Assembly (NCBI GenBank): GCA_050011095.1
Contig: JBEKJU010000256.1
Location: 1 to 8,583, forward strand
Length of the DNA stretch: 8,583 nt
Reading direction: 5' to 3'
From: JBEKJU01 sp050011095
GTDB taxonomy: Bacteria > Desulfobacterota > Syntrophorhabdia > Syntrophorhabdales > WCHB1-27
Shown: piece by piece, positions 6,029-8,583 of the stretch
Numbering within the stretch: the stretch's first letter is position 1
Layout: every line of letters starts with the position of its first letter
Made by a program: the position numbers and the translations under genes
The notes under the pieces: generated by a model
The model's input: only the letters and a program-made list of their open reading frames with translations
What the model was told of the DNA's origin: nothing
Databases searched by the model: none

Positions 6029-6424
6029 ATGTGTCTGTCAACTGTCCAGAAATCCGAAAGCCGGGTACCCGATGCAAAACCCGCCGAGAAGGGACGGACT
6101 GCCTCCCGCCAGTTAAGGGGGGTGGCGGCATCGTCAGGAGAGGCGCGGGGCCGCTGTCTGGTGCTGGCAGGCCCGGAGGACCTGGATAGGCTGGAAGACG
6201 GCGTGATCGCGGTATGCGAAACGCTGTTTTACGATCTCATCCCGTTCATTCCCAGGCTCGGCGGACTTGTCACGGAGCTGGGCGGCGCATTGGCGACGGT
6301 CCTGGACTACGCCAGGCAGTTCGGGGTCCCGGCGGTGGTGGGGGTCAAGGGACTGATGGAGACTGTACGGGATGGCGAGACCCTATGGGTGGATGCTGAT
6401 TTCGGCGTGATCGCCGTCATATAA
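6029..6424 (+). CDS. Stand-alone PEP-utiliser swivelling-domain protein, His-less
   Basis: Encodes 131 residues. ATG 6029 is preceded by AAGGAGGT (6014-6021) with a 7-base spacer, the best ribosome site in the window. Residues from about 29 resemble the mobile phosphohistidine domain of PEP synthase and pyruvate phosphate dikinase: LRGVAASSGEARG, a PEDLDRLEDGVIAVCETL strand, GGLVTELGG at 78-86, ARQFGVPAVVG at 95-105, and DGETLWVDADFGVI. The family motif GGxxSH reads GGALAT at 85-90, so the phosphorylated His is Thr90. The nucleotide- and PEP-binding domains are absent. It may be a partner subunit (related split systems include phenylphosphate synthase), a regulatory decoy, or a binding protein; function is unknown. 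It has its own promoter and operator, separate from the Moco operon. Confidence 0.75.
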   Translation: MCLSTVQKSESRVPDAKPAEKGRTASRQLRGVAASSGEARGRCLVLAGPEDLDRLEDGVIAVCETLFYDLIPFIPRLGGLVTELGGALATVLDYARQFGVPAVVGVKGLMETVRDGETLWVDADFGVIAVI

Positions 6425-6533
6425 TACCCATGAGTCCGTCGAGCGTATCAGGAACGGCATCCGCGAACAAGGGGTTGCTGATATTGCACGGCAAGAGATC
6501 GACGGGGGCGGCCCCGTTCGGTTCTTTCTGTAA
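6411..6533 (+). other. Possible coding remnant, unidentified
   Basis: After an in-frame TGA at 6408-6410, this frame reads through NTHESVERIRNGIREQ, a GVADIARQEIDGGG segment and PVRFFL to a TAA at 6531-6533. The composition (amphipathic, charged, protein-like) looks like a true C-terminus, but there is no start codon and I recognise no family. It overlaps the tail of the swivelling-domain gene in another frame. It may be the end of a gene whose 5' part was deleted. Confidence 0.3.
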
Positions 6534-6583
6534 AGTGTCCGCGAAGATTCCGGCCCTTCCCGGCCATGCAGTGGCCTGTCAGT

Positions 6584-7022
6584 AACGGCGAAGCCCGCCT
6601 TGCGGGCGAACCGGTATTTGTTCGCCTCGTCCGCGTCTCTTGCGGCCTTGACATCCTTCGCGCCGTATTTCTTCGCGACCTCGACGATCTTCCCCGTCTT
6701 CTTATGCCAGGTCGCTTATCTTCCCCGCCTCTTTGTTATAGCATCAAAGCGCTCCTCGACGTACCAATCGACCCACTCCGTGGGTGCCCCTCGCCTTCAT
6801 CGGCGCATGATAGCCGCCCGGGTACGCCGCTGAAGGCGAGGGTGGCGCCTTTGAATGCAACTCGGTATTACTTACCGCCTCTTCTATGCCGTCGCATTCG
6901 AAGAGCAAAACGGTGTCGGTGTCCTTCGGGGGGCCTAGACGCATCATCTCGTCTATCCGGAGGTCGTAGCCCACCACGTTCTTGAGGGTTCTTCCCGCCA
7001 AGGTTCACGATCTCGCCAATGA
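6584..7022 (-). pseudogene. Decayed GlcD-type FAD-linked oxidase
   Basis: Fragments of a glycolate/D-lactate dehydrogenase-like FAD-linked oxidase appear in the family's order on the - strand. First GEIVNLGG (about 7019-6996); then, after a one-base shift, GGRTLKNVVGYDL-like sequence down to 6960; then, after an apparent deletion of the rest of the FAD domain, RLGPPKDTDTVLLFECDGIEEAV (to about 6873); then, past a repeat insertion and in another frame, EVAKKYGAKDVKAARDADEA and NKYRFARKAGFAV (to 6584). The family normally exceeds 400 residues, and both ends are missing here. Frameshifts, an in-frame TAA near 6716-6718, a large deletion and an internal repeat make it a clear pseudogene. Its former substrate cannot be told. 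Confidence 0.7.
6771..6842. repeat. REP/MITE-like element inside the glcD remnant
   Basis: Begins with the palindrome ACCCACTCCGTGGGT (6771-6785), the exact reverse complement of 4252-4266. It is followed by a long hairpin: CCCTCGCCTTCA (6788-6799) pairs perfectly with TGAAGGCGAGGG (6831-6842) and, after one mismatch, CGGCG (6801-6805) pairs with CGCCG (6825-6829), leaving a 19-nt loop. TCGCCTTCAT beside the palindrome matches 9 of 10 bases of the corresponding block of the moaA-moaC insert, so the two look like members of one family, this one lacking the central hairpin. Confidence 0.6.
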
Positions 7023-7083
7023 TTGTTTGATCATCGAACCCCCCGATGGAACAACGGCAGTTCTTGGGCTACCCCAGGCCGGA

Positions 7084-8475
7084 CTATTCACCGGCCGGGA
7101 GCACCCTCGAATCCCCTGCGGCAGCCTTGCCGGTCCGCGCGGTGGCTCCGCGGAGGCGGCTGTGCAAGACTACGAGAAGGGCTGCGACAAAGATCCCGAC
7201 CACGGCCTGGCTGCTGCAGATACTGCTCACGCCCCAGTTCCGGCTGAGGAGAAAACCTCCCACAGCCGGCGCGGCCATGGCGAAGACCTTGGCGACGGCG
7301 TAGGCCCAGCCGATCCCCGTGCCCCTGATGGCAGGAGGATAGGCAACGGTAGCAGCCGCCAACGTGCCCGTCTGACTGCCGTGTACGAAAAGTCCGCAGA
7401 CAAGGGAAATGGCGGCGATGGCCAGAGGTGAGCCGCTGCCGGCGATCAGGCCGAAAGCCGACAGGGCGATAAAGGCGAGAATAAAGCCGATTTGCAATAC
7501 CCGGAGGGGGTTGAACTTGTCCATCAACCGACCGACAAAAATTGATGAAACGACACCTCCGAAATAGAGGCTCGCATAGGCAAGGCTATATTGCTGGACC
7601 GTGGCGCCGCTCCTCCGCAGCAGGGTAGGCTGCCACATGTTCAGCATCCAGACAATGTAGATGGCGCCGCCGCAAATGAACCACAAAAGGATGGTGGTGA
7701 GGGCTCGCCCGTCCGTAAAAAGGTGCTTGATGGGCACACCGGGGAGCTTCTTCCCACCTGAGATGAACTGAACTTGTTCATTTTTACATAGGGCCGGCGA
7801 AATCCTGGAGACGATCTTGCGGATGCGGACCTTGTCTCTACCCCGCTTGATCAGGAATTCCAGCGACTCAGGGAGAAGCGCCGCCACCGCCAGGCCGATT
7901 AAGACCGATATACCGCCGCCGACGGCAAAGAGTGACTGCCAGCCGAAATGGGGGATTAGCCATGCGGCCGAAAGCCCGCCCATCATGGACCCGGTAGGCA
8001 TGCCCGTGTACATGGCGGTGACGATTCCTTGACGCGATCGGGTCGGTGCGTATTCGGAGCCGAAGGCAAGGGCGTTCGGCACTGCCCCGCCTAACCCGAG
8101 CCCCGCGAGGAAGCGGAAAAGCGCCAGCTGTTCCACAGTGGTAATAGTCACAGTCGCCGCGGTAAAGGACCCGAAAATGACGGCGGAGATGACGAGCATC
8201 CACTTGCGTCCAAAACGGTCCGCAAGCGTGCCCAAGACGACCGCACCGATCACAGGTCCGAATAGACCTGCGGTTAGCGCCAGGCCAAGGGCGTTGGGTT
8301 TCGAATGAAGGAAGTCTGCAATCTTGGGTAATGCCACACCGATGATGGTCAAATCGAAGCCGTCGAGCAACGTAACCATAAAACAGAGGCCGCACACCAA
8401 ATACTGGTAAGAGGTGAATCGACTGGTATCAAAAACTTCACCCGCGCTTACTGTCTTAGTTGTAATACTGTTCAT
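7084..8475 (-). CDS. MFS transporter, aromatic acid:H+ symporter type
   Basis: Encodes 463 residues with about 12 predicted membrane segments, the usual size for the AAHS family (PcaK, BenK, MhpT-like) that imports aromatic carboxylates with protons across the inner membrane. Visible signatures: DGFDLTIIGVALP in helix 1 (38-50), the MFS loop 2-3 motif GTLADRFGRK (82-91), RFLAGLGLGGAVPNA at 121-135, SEYAPTRSRQG at 140-150, a long charged central loop around 203-260, GRLMDKFNP at 315-323, and YPPAIRGTGIGWAYAVAKV at 379-397. The substrate cannot be fixed from sequence. The reading frame is intact. The ATG overlaps the stop of an upstream truncated frame as ATGA, and no convincing Shine-Dalgarno is visible. 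It stands next to the glcD pseudogene, suggesting a former catabolic cluster. Confidence 0.88.
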   Translation of the reverse strand: MNSITTKTVSAGEVFDTSRFTSYQYLVCGLCFMVTLLDGFDLTIIGVALPKIADFLHSKPNALGLALTAGLFGPVIGAVVLGTLADRFGRKWMLVISAVIFGSFTAATVTITTVEQLALFRFLAGLGLGGAVPNALAFGSEYAPTRSRQGIVTAMYTGMPTGSMMGGLSAAWLIPHFGWQSLFAVGGGISVLIGLAVAALLPESLEFLIKRGRDKVRIRKIVSRISPALCKNEQVQFISGGKKLPGVPIKHLFTDGRALTTILLWFICGGAIYIVWMLNMWQPTLLRRSGATVQQYSLAYASLYFGGVVSSIFVGRLMDKFNPLRVLQIGFILAFIALSAFGLIAGSGSPLAIAAISLVCGLFVHGSQTGTLAAATVAYPPAIRGTGIGWAYAVAKVFAMAAPAVGGFLLSRNWGVSSICSSQAVVGIFVAALLVVLHSRLRGATARTGKAAAGDSRVLPAGE

Positions 8476-8583
8476 TTAAGTATCTTGATACGTTTTTCGA
8501 AGTCAACCCGCTCGTTGCAGGGGACGGTCCTCGGCCGCAGATGATAGTTGCTCATCTTCCGCTTGACCCCCCGGGGGTTGCGG
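8472..8583 (-). CDS. C-terminal end of a transposase-like gene (partial)
   Basis: A - strand frame enters from the window edge and ends at a TGA overlapping the transporter ATG (ATGA). It reads RNPRGVKRKMSNYHLRPR, then TVPCNERVDFEKRIKILK. The basic NPRxVKRKxSNxxLRxR segment resembles C-termini of IS4-type transposases as I remember them; this rests on one short stretch. The gene's 5' part lies outside the window. If it is an IS, the transporter starts immediately at its end. Confidence 0.5.
   Translation of the reverse strand, partial: RNPRGVKRKMSNYHLRPRTVPCNERVDFEKRIKILK

Noticed and set aside
6982..7431. A 149-codon + strand frame opposite the transporter's 3' end
   Set aside because: It is antisense to a well-supported MFS gene and a pseudogene; its composition is low in hydrophobic residues and it has no motif.

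Overview
The window carries a molybdenum-cofactor (Moco) biosynthesis operon on the + strand (about 147-5809) followed by an accessory, partly decayed region (5810-8583). The DNA is GC-rich with many GTG/TTG starts. The MoeA-(substrate-binding-domain) fusion, the MOSC/MogA pair and the aromatic-acid-type transporter suggest an anaerobic, probably syntrophic or sulfate-reducer-like deltaproteobacterium (Desulfobacterota; Syntrophorhabdus-like is my best guess). That taxonomic guess is inference from gene content, not from a marker gene.

Layout. 1-146: a mosaic of inverted repeats (a dRS3-like palindrome, a two-level hairpin and a GC-rich terminator-like hairpin). 147-1370: moeA. 1363-3228: a second MoeA fused to a C-terminal periplasmic-binding-protein-like domain. 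About 3198-4160: moaA, which overlaps the preceding gene and has no ATG/GTG/TTG before its radical-SAM cysteine motif. 4128-4315: an exact 34-bp direct repeat bracketing a 120-bp hairpin-rich insert. 4334-4813: moaC. 4887-5324: a MOSC-domain protein. 5321-5809: mogA/moaB-type adenylyltransferase. The Moco genes are tightly packed (overlaps of 8, about 30 and 4 bp), so they are probably co-transcribed. MoaA and MoaC make cPMP from GTP, a MogA-type protein adenylates molybdopterin, and the two MoeA proteins insert metal. Two MoeA paralogues may separate Mo from W insertion. moaD, moaE and mobA are not in the window.

5810-6028 is non-coding. It ends in a near-consensus sigma-70 promoter (TTGATT-17 nt-TATAAT) followed by two abutting copies of GTTGTATACAGGT, a probable repressor operator. 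This drives a 131-residue stand-alone PEP-utiliser 'swivelling' domain (6029-6424) in which the phosphorylatable histidine position reads threonine. 6425-7083 holds an unidentified coding remnant, a decayed GlcD-type FAD-linked oxidase pseudogene on the - strand (6584-7022), and a repeat element inside that pseudogene that shares a 15-bp palindrome with the insert near moaA. 7084-8475 (-) is an intact MFS transporter of the aromatic acid:H+ symporter type. Its ATG overlaps the stop codon of a truncated upstream - strand reading frame that looks like the C-terminus of a transposase.

I see no complete new defence or mobile system. The most notable signals are the moeA-PBP/moaA junction, the 34-bp duplication around the repeat element, and the operator-controlled swivelling-domain protein without its histidine.
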